Below are positions 1 to 6,599 of a stretch of 6,681 bases of DNA, piece after piece. The position numbers and the translations under genes were made by a program. Where the stretch lies: positions 1 through 6,681 of the forward strand of contig JAQGIA010000278.1 in NCBI GenBank assembly GCA_028291445.1, read 5' to 3'. Every line of letters begins with the position of its first letter. The first letter of the stretch is position 1. Under the pieces are notes generated by a model that saw only the letters and a list, made by a program, of their open reading frames with translations, made no database searches and was not told the origin of the DNA. This DNA is from Belnapia sp. GTDB taxonomy: Bacteria > Pseudomonadota > Alphaproteobacteria > Acetobacterales > Acetobacteraceae.

Positions 1-909
1 GAAGACCCAGCACAGATAGACCCCGAAGGAGGCCTCCCCCAGCCGCAGCAGCAGGTCCGGCCGGGCATGCAGGGCAGCCCCGGCGCCCACCCCGGCCGGC
101 TTGCGCAACAACGGGATCAGCACCGCCAGCCCCAGCACCGCCAGCGCATCCTGGTCCAGCCACAGGCCCAGCGGCAGCGCCGGCAGCACGGCGAACAGCA
201 GCCCGCGCGGCAGCCTGCCCTCGGTCGCCAGCCGGCCCAACCCCAGCCCGGCCAGGAATTCCAGCCCGAAGCGCAGCAGGCCGAGGTGCAAGGTATGGTT
301 CAGCCCATTCTCCGGCAGCAGCACCGTGAGCAGTCCCAGCCCGGCAAGGCCGAACAGCGGCACCAGCCACACCGCCCCGCGTGGCAGCCGGATCAGCGCG
401 GCAATCACCAGTGGAAAACCCAGGTATCCCGCCCATTCCACCGAAAGCGCCCAGGACGGGTAGTTCCAGGCATGGCGGGAGGTGGTCTCCCAAGCATTCA
501 CCAGGAAGAGCTGCAGCAGGAATTCCCAGGCGCCGAAGCGGTCCGGTTCGCGGATGGTGGCGCCCGCGGCCGCGGCCAGCGTCACCAGCCCGGCCAGCGC
601 GACCAGCGCCAGCGCATGCAACGGCCAGATCTTGGCGAAGCGCCGGCGCAAGAAATTCTTTGCCCCTGTCCAGCCGCGCGGCGGCCGCGTCCCGTAGCCG
701 AGCCAGAGCGCGAAGCCCGAGAGCAGGAAGAAGCCATCGACGCCGAGGTAGCCATGCCCCAGCAGCGGCGCCAGCCAGGGCAGGTCGCCGCTGACCCGCA
801 GCGGCAGATCGAGATGATAGAGAATCACCCAGCCGATCAGGAAGAATCGCAGCCGCGTCAGCGCCGCATCGCGGGGCGCCCCGGCCTGCTGTATCTGATC
901 TACCGGCAT
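1..909 (-). CDS. Acyltransferase family 3 (OafA/YrhL-like) membrane protein, 3' end beyond window
   Basis: This is an integral inner-membrane O-acyltransferase, expected to move acetyl or another acyl group from a cytoplasmic donor onto a surface glycan. The first 303 residues are present and the gene continues past the left edge. Near the N-terminus R21 and H32 form the R-X10-H motif of the family, inside the first membrane helix (LRFFLIGWVILYHL). Next come GYLGVDGFFLLSGF (residues 53-66), an Arg-rich loop with RRRFAKIWPLH (88-98), and WALSVEW (153-159) with E158, all matching the usual acyltransferase-3 order. Further Leu-rich helices follow. The ATG at 909 is chosen because AGGAGG lies 4 nt upstream. 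An in-frame GTG at 960 would add 17 Gly/Arg-rich residues and has no ribosome binding site. It is divergent from the polymerase gene. Whether a C-terminal SGNH domain is present cannot be seen. The family is secure; the substrate is inferred from the cluster. Confidence 0.9.
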   Translation of the reverse strand, partial: MPVDQIQQAGAPRDAALTRLRFFLIGWVILYHLDLPLRVSGDLPWLAPLLGHGYLGVDGFFLLSGFALWLGYGTRPPRGWTGAKNFLRRRFAKIWPLHALALVALAGLVTLAAAAGATIREPDRFGAWEFLLQLFLVNAWETTSRHAWNYPSWALSVEWAGYLGFPLVIAALIRLPRGAVWLVPLFGLAGLGLLTVLLPENGLNHTLHLGLLRFGLEFLAGLGLGRLATEGRLPRGLLFAVLPALPLGLWLDQDALAVLGLAVLIPLLRKPAGVGAGAALHARPDLLLRLGEASFGVYLCWVF

Positions 910-944
910 CCATCCTCCTGCTCGTCGTCCTGATCGTCGTCCTG
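909..944 (-). repeat. 12-bp tandem repeat, three units, running into the start site
   Basis: Read on the minus strand, CAGGACGACGAT (944-933) is followed by CAGGACGACGAG (932-921), differing only at the last base. A degenerate third unit, CAGGAGGATGGA (920-909), follows and contains the Shine-Dalgarno and the first base of the ATG. Each unit begins with CAGGA, so the leader carries three successive AGGA-like sites at 12-bp spacing. Since 12 is a multiple of 3, copy-number changes would not alter any frame. The role is unknown; slipped-strand variation or chance in GC-rich DNA are both possible. Confidence 0.6.
914..919 (-). promoter_or_regulatory. Strong ribosome binding site (AGGAGG) of the left acyltransferase
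   Basis: AGGAGG on the minus strand ends 4 nt before the ATG at 907-909. It decides the start of this gene, because an ATG overlapping the Shine-Dalgarno itself (first base 913) is out of frame and too close, and the upstream in-frame GTG at 960 has no comparable site. Confidence 0.7.
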
Positions 945-1044
945 GGCCTCTGGGTGCCACAGGTCGTACCGGCGAGGCGGTCACGCTTTCGGGTAGCGGC
1001 ATGACACAACGCTGATTGGCGGCGGCCGGTGTCCTGTGGGAGAC

Positions 1045-1048
1045 GAGG
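1045..1048 (+). promoter_or_regulatory. Ribosome binding site (GAGG) setting the polymerase start
   Basis: GAGG sits 5 nt before the ATG at 1054. The upstream in-frame GTG at 1036 has no purine-rich site in front of it, so the ATG is preferred. Confidence 0.5.
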
Positions 1049-1053
1049 ATCGC

Positions 1054-2466
1054 ATGTCCCACCTCACCTCGCCTGTCGCCCAGGTCCTCATCGCGGTCGC
1101 CGGCGCCACCGGCATGCTGCTGTTCGCGCTGTTGCAGCCGACGCTGCTGCTGCTGCTGCTGCCCTTCATGGTGGTGGTGCTGGCGGCGCTGGCCTTCTAC
1201 CAATTCCCTCAGGCCATCGTCGGCATCCTGGTGCTGACCTATGGCCTCGGCCTCGATATCCAGCTCGACGGCGGGATGCTGGCCGCCGGCGGCGCCACCA
1301 CGGCGACGGTGGGCGCGGCGGTGGTGAAGGTCATCCCCTTCGCGCTCGCCGCCGTGCTGATGCTGCGCTACGGCCTGTCCAACGCCATCAACTGGCCCTT
1401 CCTCGCCTTCACCGTCATCGCCACGCTGAGCATCGTGATCCTGCCGATCGGCCAGGTGGTCAGCAACGCCGAGATGATCCGCAGCTTCATCGGCTCCACC
1501 GCGCCCTTCGTGCTGGGCTTCGCCATGGCGCCGAAGCGGGTCTGGACCGCACTCATCCGCGGCGCCACGCTGGTGCCGCTGATCAGCGCCTTCGGCGTCC
1601 TGTTCACCCATCTCGCCGGGCTCTACCCCGCGTTGGACACGCTCGGCCGCTTCCAGGGGCTGCATACCGCGCCCTTCCTCGCCGGCTTCTGCGTCACCGC
1701 CATCTTCGCCGCGACCCTCGAATACCTGCGCGGCTTCAAGCTGATCTGGCTGGTGGTCGCCGCGCTGGACATGGCGGTGCTGCTGGCGACTCAGGCGCGG
1801 GCGCCGCTCGGCGCGGTGGTGCTGTTCCTGCTGGCGATCTTCCTGATCTCCGACCGGCGGATCTTCCCGCTGAAGCGCAAGGTCGATCTCGTCATGGGCG
1901 GCGCGGTGCCGGGGCTGCTGCTGCTCGGGCCGGTCATCGCCTTCGCCATGCAGCGCTTCCTCAGCCAGGGCGCCGATACCTCAGGGCGCGACCTGATGTG
2001 GCCCTACTTCACCGAGGCGATCGCCACCCGGCCGTTGTTCGGCTACGGCCTCGGCGCCGGCAAGCTGATCGTCAATCCGGACGATCCGCTCATCAAGCTG
2101 CTCGGCAGCACTGCGGCGCATAACGAATACCTGCGGCTGTCGGTCGATGCCGGGATCATCGGCTGCGCCGGCATCTTCATCGCCATCATCGCCTGGATCT
2201 GGGGTGGGGCGCGCGATGCCCCGCTGGCGGACCGGCTGGTGCTGCGCGCCGGCCTGGTCGCGGCGCTGCTGCACAGCGGCTTCGACAACACGCTGATCGC
2301 CACCACCTCGGTCATGCAATTCTGCGTCTTCGCCGCCATCCTGGCGCGCGGCCGGGCGGAGACCAAGCTGGCGGGCCGCAGCCGGACCTCGCAACATGGG
2401 CGCGGCCCCGCGGCGATCGCCAAGCCGGCCCGGGTCATGGCCTGGCGTCACCCCGGGGCGGGCTGA
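1054..2466 (+). CDS. Wzy-like polysaccharide polymerase / O-antigen ligase family membrane protein
   Basis: A polytopic membrane protein of 470 residues, predicted to join lipid-linked oligosaccharide repeat units on the periplasmic side of the inner membrane (Wzy), or less likely to ligate glycan to lipid A (WaaL); the two share the Wzy_C/O-antigen-ligase family. Roughly ten or more hydrophobic helices span the chain. Family landmarks are TQARAPLG (246-253), the SGRD motif (310-313) before the large periplasmic loop, GYGLGAG (330-336), and AHNEYLRLSVDAGIIG (355-370), the usual 'HN.YL....G..G' signature. ATG 1054 has GAGG 5 nt upstream; GTG 1036 would add six residues without a good ribosome binding site. 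Residues 31-36 are six Leu encoded by six tandem CTG codons (1144-1161). The last ~40 residues are basic and probably cytoplasmic. It is 5 bp from the next gene, so they are almost certainly co-transcribed. Polymerase rather than ligase is inferred from the Wzc-like and GalE neighbours. Confidence 0.85.
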   Translation: MSHLTSPVAQVLIAVAGATGMLLFALLQPTLLLLLLPFMVVVLAALAFYQFPQAIVGILVLTYGLGLDIQLDGGMLAAGGATTATVGAAVVKVIPFALAAVLMLRYGLSNAINWPFLAFTVIATLSIVILPIGQVVSNAEMIRSFIGSTAPFVLGFAMAPKRVWTALIRGATLVPLISAFGVLFTHLAGLYPALDTLGRFQGLHTAPFLAGFCVTAIFAATLEYLRGFKLIWLVVAALDMAVLLATQARAPLGAVVLFLLAIFLISDRRIFPLKRKVDLVMGGAVPGLLLLGPVIAFAMQRFLSQGADTSGRDLMWPYFTEAIATRPLFGYGLGAGKLIVNPDDPLIKLLGSTAAHNEYLRLSVDAGIIGCAGIFIAIIAWIWGGARDAPLADRLVLRAGLVAALLHSGFDNTLIATTSVMQFCVFAAILARGRAETKLAGRSRTSQHGRGPAAIAKPARVMAWRHPGAG

Positions 2467-2471
2467 AGGCC

Positions 2472-3530
2472 ATGCCGGACCAGGGCGCCGCACCCTTCGC
2501 CGTAAGCCCGGCGGCGGGAGCCAAGGAACGTCGGCTCGACCTTGACCGGGCCCGTGGCATCACCATCCTGCTGGTGGTCTTCGGCCATGTGGTGGCGCAG
2601 ACGGTACCGCAGGGCGTGGAGTGGTACGAGCCGTTGCGCTACGCGGTCTATCGCTTCCACATGCCCTTCTTCCTCTATCTCAGCGGCACGGTGGTGGTGC
2701 TCTCCGGCCTGCTGGCGGTGCCGCCGGGTGGCTGGCCCGCACTGCTGCGGAAGCGCGCGATACGGCTGCTGGTGCCCTTCTTCGGCATCGGCCTGCTGAT
2801 CCTGGCGGCCAAGCTGGTGGCGTTGCAGCTGGTATTCGTGGACAACCCGCCCGAGGGCCTGGCCGGCGGGCTGCGCGACCTGTTCTGGACCACCGATAGC
2901 AGCCCGGCCAGCTCGGTCTGGTATCTGTTGGTGCTGTTCCTTTCGACCGTGGCCGCCGTGGTTTTGCGGCGGCTCGGGCTGGGGGCGACCGGCATGGTGC
3001 TGCTTGGCCTCGCCCTGCAATTCGCCGAAGTGCCGCCGATCGCCTATCTCGACCGCTTCGCCTCGCATTTCGTCTATTTCGCCGCCGGCCTCTGGGTGGC
3101 CGAACGCCAGGACCGCGCGCTGCCGCTGTTCGAGGCGCATCCGCTGGCCTGGTGGCTGATCTTCGGCGCGGCGCTGGCGCTGGCCGAGGCGGATTGGCTG
3201 ACCGACGCCGGCTGGCTGGGCGAACGCTGGTCCATGGTGCTCTGCGGCCTGCTGTGCATCCCGGCGCTGCACGGGGCGATGCGGCTGCCGCCGGTTTGCC
3301 GCTGGCAATGGCCGCTGGTGCTCGGCAGCTACGCCATGGCGATCTACCTGTTCAATACCCTGGCGATCGGCGGCACCAAGGCGGTGCTGATCGCGGCGGG
3401 GATCGGCTGGACGCAGGACTGGTTTCCGCTGCATGCGGCGGCGGCGATGGCGGCCGGCGTCGCGCTGCCGGTCCTGCTGAAGATCCTGGTGCTGCGGCGC
3501 AACCGCACGCTGGACCGGCTGACCGACTGA
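2472..3530 (+). CDS. Acyltransferase family 3 membrane protein (sugar O-acetylase-like)
   Basis: A complete 352-residue acyltransferase-3 protein with about ten predicted membrane helices and no extra SGNH domain, the usual size for single-domain sugar O-acetylases. The cytoplasmic N-terminus (1-22) leads to LDLDRARGITILLVVFGH, in which R28 and H39 form the R-X10-H motif. Then come YRFHMPFFLYLSG (60-72), RKRAIRLLVPFF (93-104) and VWYLLVLF (149-156). The FHMPFF...SG form resembles the NolL/fucose 4-O-acetylase branch (COG3594-like) and differs from the GVDGFFLLSGF form of the acyltransferase at the left edge, so the two are not recent duplicates. The start follows the polymerase stop by 5 nt, with only a weak AAGG site, suggesting translational coupling. 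The likely job is acetylating the repeat unit or its lipid-linked precursor; acceptor and acyl group cannot be told from sequence. Confidence 0.88.
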   Translation: MPDQGAAPFAVSPAAGAKERRLDLDRARGITILLVVFGHVVAQTVPQGVEWYEPLRYAVYRFHMPFFLYLSGTVVVLSGLLAVPPGGWPALLRKRAIRLLVPFFGIGLLILAAKLVALQLVFVDNPPEGLAGGLRDLFWTTDSSPASSVWYLLVLFLSTVAAVVLRRLGLGATGMVLLGLALQFAEVPPIAYLDRFASHFVYFAAGLWVAERQDRALPLFEAHPLAWWLIFGAALALAEADWLTDAGWLGERWSMVLCGLLCIPALHGAMRLPPVCRWQWPLVLGSYAMAIYLFNTLAIGGTKAVLIAAGIGWTQDWFPLHAAAAMAAGVALPVLLKILVLRRNRTLDRLTD

Positions 3531-3573
3531 ACCCGCCGCGCGGCCTTCAGGCTTCGTTCACGCCCGGTGCCGC

Positions 3574-3577
3574 AGGA
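3574..3577 (+). promoter_or_regulatory. Ribosome binding site (AGGA) for the ATP-grasp gene
   Basis: AGGA lies 6 nt before ATG 3584. A competing AGGTGG at 3617-3622 lies 3 nt before the in-frame ATG at 3626. The second site is the better match but is spaced tightly, so the start is uncertain by 14 residues. Confidence 0.4.
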
Positions 3578-3583
3578 TGAGCG

Positions 3584-4885
3584 ATGGCGGCCCAGCATGG
3601 GCCAGGGCATCGCGGCAGGTGGGCCATGGACAGCTTCGTCTATTCGACGCTCGACGCGCGGGACCGCGCGACCCGGCAATGGGACCCGGGGCTGGCGGAG
3701 ATCCGCCCACCCGGCCCGCGGCTCGGCCGGGCGCTGCATTATGCGGCACGGGAGAATTGGCGGTCTGCCCAGGCGGTGCTGCACCATGCGCTGGAGGATC
3801 CGGCGGAACGCCGCCAGGCGCATTACCTGCTGTGGGAAGTCTGCCAGGTGCTGGGCGAGCCCGAGGTCGCCGTGGCCAACCTTGCGGAGGCGCTGCGGCA
3901 GCAGCCGCTCACCTCGCGCTACAGTCCGCAGCCGCGCCGCCGGGTGCTGGCGCTGGCGGCGCCGGGGGATTTCCAGGCCAACCTGCCGCTCGGCGCGCTG
4001 CTCGATGCCGTGGATATCGAGCTGCATACCCTCTGGCTGACCGATGTCGAGGCTGTGCTGCGCGACCCCATCGCCTGGTGCGGGCCGCTGCCGGACTTCG
4101 ACTGCATCTTCATCACCATCGCCGAGGATGTCCGCCACCGCCGCCTGCTGGAGGCCGCCGACCTGCTGGCGGCGGCGCTCGGTGGGCCGGTGATCAACCG
4201 CGGCAGCCGCATCGCCGCGCTCTCCCGCCTGGGTGTCGCCGAACTGCTGCAAGGGCTGCCGGATGCGGTGGTGCCCGCCCAGCGCCTGCTGGCCCGTGCG
4301 GCGCTGGATGACGCCGCGGCGCTTGCCTGGCCATCGATCATCCGGCCCGAGGAATCCCATGCCGGGCGCGGCCTCGCCCGCCTCGCCGATCCCGCCGCGC
4401 TACGGAGCTACCTGGCAGGCAATGCGACGACGCATTATTACCTCGCCCCCTTCATCGACTATCGCAGCGCCGACGGCTATTGGCGCAAGTACCGGATCAT
4501 CTTCGTCGATGGCCGGCCCTTCCCCTATCACATGGCGATCCACGACGACTGGACCATCTGGTACTACAATTCCCGGATGGATCTCGATCCCTGGAAGCGG
4601 CGGGAGGAGGCCGCCTTCCTGGCCGATCTCGCGGCCGTCTTCCCGGCCCCGGCGCTGCGGGCCCTGGAGGCGATCGGCGCCCGCAGCGGGCTCGATTACG
4701 TCGGCCTCGACTGCGGGCTGATGCCGGACGGCCGGCTGCTGGTCTTCGAGGTCGAGACCGGGATGATCGTGCATGGCTGGGACCGTCCCAGCCTCTATCC
4801 CTACAAGCGCGCCTCGGTGCAGGCCATCATCACGGCGGTGGAGGCGATGCTCGACCGCCGCGTCGCCGATTGGCCGGGTGGCTAG
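3584..4885 (+). CDS. TPR-containing ATP-grasp protein, substrate unknown
   Basis: A soluble 433-residue protein with no signal peptide. Residues ~45-112 form two helical hairpins resembling TPRs (RALHYAARENWRSAQAVL, then a segment with AVANLAEAL). Residues ~115-240 look like a pre-ATP-grasp alpha/beta domain, with DFDCIFITIAED typical of its strands. The ATP-grasp region follows: IIRPEESHAGRGL (252-264) as the nucleotide loop, DYRSADGYWRKYRIIFVDG (292-310), and LDYVGLDCGL (370-379) with VFEVETGM (387-394) as the metal-binding end, where D376, E389 and E391 are candidate ligands. ATP-grasp enzymes couple ATP hydrolysis to carboxylate-amine (or thiol) ligation. From memory, similar TPR/ATP-grasp proteins occur in alphaproteobacteria without a known reaction. 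ATG 3584 has AGGA 6 nt upstream; ATG 3626 (AGGTGG, 3 nt spacing) is an alternative that removes 14 residues. It lies 53 bp after the acyltransferase with no terminator visible, so probably the same operon. Confidence 0.8.
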   Translation: MAAQHGPGHRGRWAMDSFVYSTLDARDRATRQWDPGLAEIRPPGPRLGRALHYAARENWRSAQAVLHHALEDPAERRQAHYLLWEVCQVLGEPEVAVANLAEALRQQPLTSRYSPQPRRRVLALAAPGDFQANLPLGALLDAVDIELHTLWLTDVEAVLRDPIAWCGPLPDFDCIFITIAEDVRHRRLLEAADLLAAALGGPVINRGSRIAALSRLGVAELLQGLPDAVVPAQRLLARAALDDAAALAWPSIIRPEESHAGRGLARLADPAALRSYLAGNATTHYYLAPFIDYRSADGYWRKYRIIFVDGRPFPYHMAIHDDWTIWYYNSRMDLDPWKRREEAAFLADLAAVFPAPALRALEAIGARSGLDYVGLDCGLMPDGRLLVFEVETGMIVHGWDRPSLYPYKRASVQAIITAVEAMLDRRVADWPGG

Positions 4886-5877
4886 CCCCGGTCGCCGAAG
4901 CCCCGCGGATGCGCCACATGCCAGGCCCAGGCGGTGCGGACGATGTCGTCCAGCGCGCCGAAGCGCGGCGACCATCCGGTCTCCTCCCGCAACCGGGCCG
5001 AGGAGGCGACCAGCACCGCCGGATCGCCCGGCCGGCGCGGGCCCAGCGTATGCGGCACCGGCCGGCCACCGATGCGTTCGACCGATTCCATCACCTGCGT
5101 GACCGAATAGCCGGTGCCGTTGCCGACGTTGAAGCGGACGCTGCCGCGTTCCAGCCGTGCCAGCACCCGCAGATGCGCACCCGCCAGATCCGTCACATGC
5201 ACGTAATCGCGGATGCAGGTGCCGTCCGGCGTCGGGTAGTCGGTGCCGAAGACGGTCAGCGGTGGCCTCGTGCCGAGCGCCGCGCCGATCGCCAGGGGGA
5301 TCAGATGCGTCTCCGGGTCGTGGTCCTCGCCGATCTCGCCGGAGGCATCCGCGCCGGCGGCGTTGAAGTACCGCAGCGAAGCGGAGCGCAGCCCATGCAC
5401 CTGGTCGGCCCAGGCAAGGCCCCGCTCGACCATCAGCTTGCTCTCGCCATAGGCCGAGACGGGGGCGACCTCCGCCTCCTCGTCGATCGGGATGCGCTTG
5501 GGGAAGCCGAACAGCGCCGCGGTCGAGGAGAGCACGAAGCGCAGGCACCCGGCCTTCACCGCGGCATCGGCGAGGCCGAGGCTGTTGGACAGGTTCTCGA
5601 TGCAATAGCGCAGCGGGTCGCGCATCGATTCGCCAACCAGCGAGAGGGCGGCGAAATGCAGTACCGCATCGAATTTCCAGGCGGCGAAAACCTCCGCCAC
5701 CCGGCGCCGGTCGGCGAGGTCGGCGACGACCAACTCGACCCCATCGGGCAAGGCGGCCCGATGGCCCTGGCGCAGGTCGTCGAGCACGACGACCGCATCG
5801 CCCCGGGCCACCAGGGCCCGCACCACGTGGCTGCCGACATAGCCGGCGCCACCCGTCACCAGAAACCGACCAGTCAT
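4882..5877 (-). CDS. galE: UDP-glucose 4-epimerase (GalE)
   Basis: A cytoplasmic NAD-dependent short-chain dehydrogenase/reductase of 331 residues (E. coli GalE is 338), interconverting UDP-glucose and UDP-galactose to feed glycan synthesis. The N-terminus has the Rossmann motif TGGAGYVG (8-15), with D33 at the expected NAD-ribose position. The catalytic set is T119 in SSTAALFG (the position of E. coli S124) and Y143/K147 in YGESK. RYFNAAGA (169-176), CIRDYVHVTDLAGAH (221-235) and RRPGD (281-285) are standard substrate-binding and family segments. L289 aligns with the gatekeeper that is Tyr299 in E. coli. The frame is open upstream to 6060, but that extension lies over the kinase gene and has no GalE-like sequence, so ATG 5877 at the Rossmann start is used. 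Its Shine-Dalgarno is weak (GGGAG, about 11 nt away), and it begins 8 nt after the kinase stop, pointing to translational coupling. Confidence 0.95.
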   Translation of the reverse strand: MTGRFLVTGGAGYVGSHVVRALVARGDAVVVLDDLRQGHRAALPDGVELVVADLADRRRVAEVFAAWKFDAVLHFAALSLVGESMRDPLRYCIENLSNSLGLADAAVKAGCLRFVLSSTAALFGFPKRIPIDEEAEVAPVSAYGESKLMVERGLAWADQVHGLRSASLRYFNAAGADASGEIGEDHDPETHLIPLAIGAALGTRPPLTVFGTDYPTPDGTCIRDYVHVTDLAGAHLRVLARLERGSVRFNVGNGTGYSVTQVMESVERIGGRPVPHTLGPRRPGDPAVLVASSARLREETGWSPRFGALDDIVRTAWAWHVAHPRGFGDRG

Positions 5878-5885
5878 CAGCGCGG

Positions 5886-6527
5886 CTACTCCCGGAAATA
5901 GCCGCCGTAGCGGGGATGGTAGACCTCGGCATCCGCATAGCCGGACCGGCCATGCACCTTGGCGTCCACCTGCGTCAGCGCGGCGCCCACGACCCGGGCA
6001 TGCGCTTCCTCGAGCAGGCCGAGGGAGTTGCGCACAACCGAACGTGGAGTATCGCGCCACTTGACGCAGAGCAAGGTCGCGTCGGCAAGGCGCGCAACGA
6101 CCCGGGCATCCGCCATGGCGAGCGCCGGCGGCGCGTCCAGGATGATCAGGTCGTAGTCGCGCCGCACCCGGTCGAGCAGCCCGGCCATGGCTTCCGACAT
6201 GAACAGGCCGAGCGAATGGATCTCCGCCGCGCCCGCCGGGATGTAGTCCAGCGAGGAGAGATGGTCGCGCCGGATGATCCGCTCCAGCAACGCCTGGCCG
6301 AGCAGCAGGTCGGTCACGCCCGCGGCGCCTTCGCAGCGGAACACCCGGCCCACCGAGGGCTGGCGCACGTCGCAGTCGATCAGCAGCACGCGCTCGCCGT
6401 TCATCGCCGCCGAACGGGCCAGCGCGACCGAGGTGGTGGTCTTGCCCTCGCCCGGCCGGGCGGCGGTGACCACCACGACGCGCGGCGGCTCGGTCCCCAG
6501 CCAGAGCGAGGCGCGCAGGGTGCGCAT
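5886..6527 (-). CDS. Bacterial tyrosine kinase domain (Wzc/CpsD-like), C-terminal part of an interrupted Wzc/GumC-type gene
   Basis: This is the cytoplasmic BY-kinase domain that autophosphorylates on tyrosines and controls polysaccharide polymerisation and export. From M1 (6527) it has Walker A ARPGEGKTT (23-31, K29), Walker A' LLIDCDVRQPSVG (48-60, D51/D53) and Walker B LIILDAPP (127-134). A tyrosine cluster at the extreme C-terminus (Y197, Y203, Y207, Y210) is the usual autophosphorylation tail. All catalytic motifs are intact. The frame continues upstream with typical linker sequence (KVEDYVVRKPLSPFSES before M1) but meets TAG at 6600-6602. There is no ATG, GTG or TTG between that stop and 6527, and the ATG has only a poor ribosome binding site. 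Starting at M1 also removes the Glu of the EX2RX2R oligomerisation motif, which lies two residues before M1. It is either a broken C-terminal remnant or a separately started kinase. galE follows after 8 nt. Confidence 0.75.
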   Translation of the reverse strand: MRTLRASLWLGTEPPRVVVVTAARPGEGKTTTSVALARSAAMNGERVLLIDCDVRQPSVGRVFRCEGAAGVTDLLLGQALLERIIRRDHLSSLDYIPAGAAEIHSLGLFMSEAMAGLLDRVRRDYDLIILDAPPALAMADARVVARLADATLLCVKWRDTPRSVVRNSLGLLEEAHARVVGAALTQVDAKVHGRSGYADAEVYHPRYGGYFRE

Positions 6528-6599
6528 GCTCTCGGAGAAGGGGCTGAGCGGCTTGCGGACGACGTAGTCCTCGACCTTGTGCCGCCCCAGCAGGCCGCG

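Larger units (their letters stand above)
910..1053. other. Divergent intergenic region between acyltransferase and polymerase genes
   Basis: These 144 bp must hold the promoters of both the leftward acyltransferase and the rightward polymerase gene, unless the latter is read from elsewhere. Apart from the tandem repeat at 909-944 no structure is evident. I see no convincing -35/-10 pair, operator palindrome or terminator stem on either strand. One plus-strand frame (912-1004) would encode a hydrophobic stretch ending at TGA, but it has no usable start codon. Confidence 0.5.

Noticed and set aside
67..933. Long plus-strand open frame of 288 codons, Gln/Arg/Pro-rich
   Set aside because: It is the complement of the acyltransferase gene at 1-909. 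Its composition is what the reverse of a Leu-rich membrane gene gives, and it shows no domain; the minus strand reads a clear acyltransferase-3 protein.
912..1004. Possible small membrane peptide on the plus strand (hydrophobic LLLVVLIVVLGLWV stretch, then basic tail and TGA)
   Set aside because: There is no ATG, GTG or TTG at a usable place in this frame, and the hydrophobic run comes mostly from the 12-bp repeat. It is probably chance.
1144..1161. Six tandem CTG codons in the polymerase gene, a possible slippage site
   Set aside because: It is in frame and encodes Leu within a membrane helix. CTG is the preferred Leu codon here, and any length change would not shift the frame, so it is not a phase-variation switch.
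3531..3583. Possible terminator between the second acyltransferase and the ATP-grasp gene
   Set aside because: The GC-rich CCGCCGCGCGG stretch gives no clear stem-loop followed by a T run, so I do not call a terminator.
4480..5901. Plus-strand open frame of 473 codons
   Set aside because: It crosses the end of the ATP-grasp gene and lies opposite galE. The product is low-complexity Arg/Ala/Gly/His-rich with no motif, whereas both genes it overlaps have full family signatures.
4400..5953. Minus-strand open frame of 517 codons
   Set aside because: It overlaps galE in another frame and runs antisense to the ATP-grasp gene. It is Arg/Gly/Pro-rich with no recognisable domain, an effect of high GC with few stop codons.
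5878..6060. N-terminal extension of GalE up to an ATG at 6060
   Set aside because: The extra ~61 residues are Arg/Gly/Pro-rich, overlap the kinase gene in another frame, and lie before the Rossmann motif, which begins right at ATG 5877.
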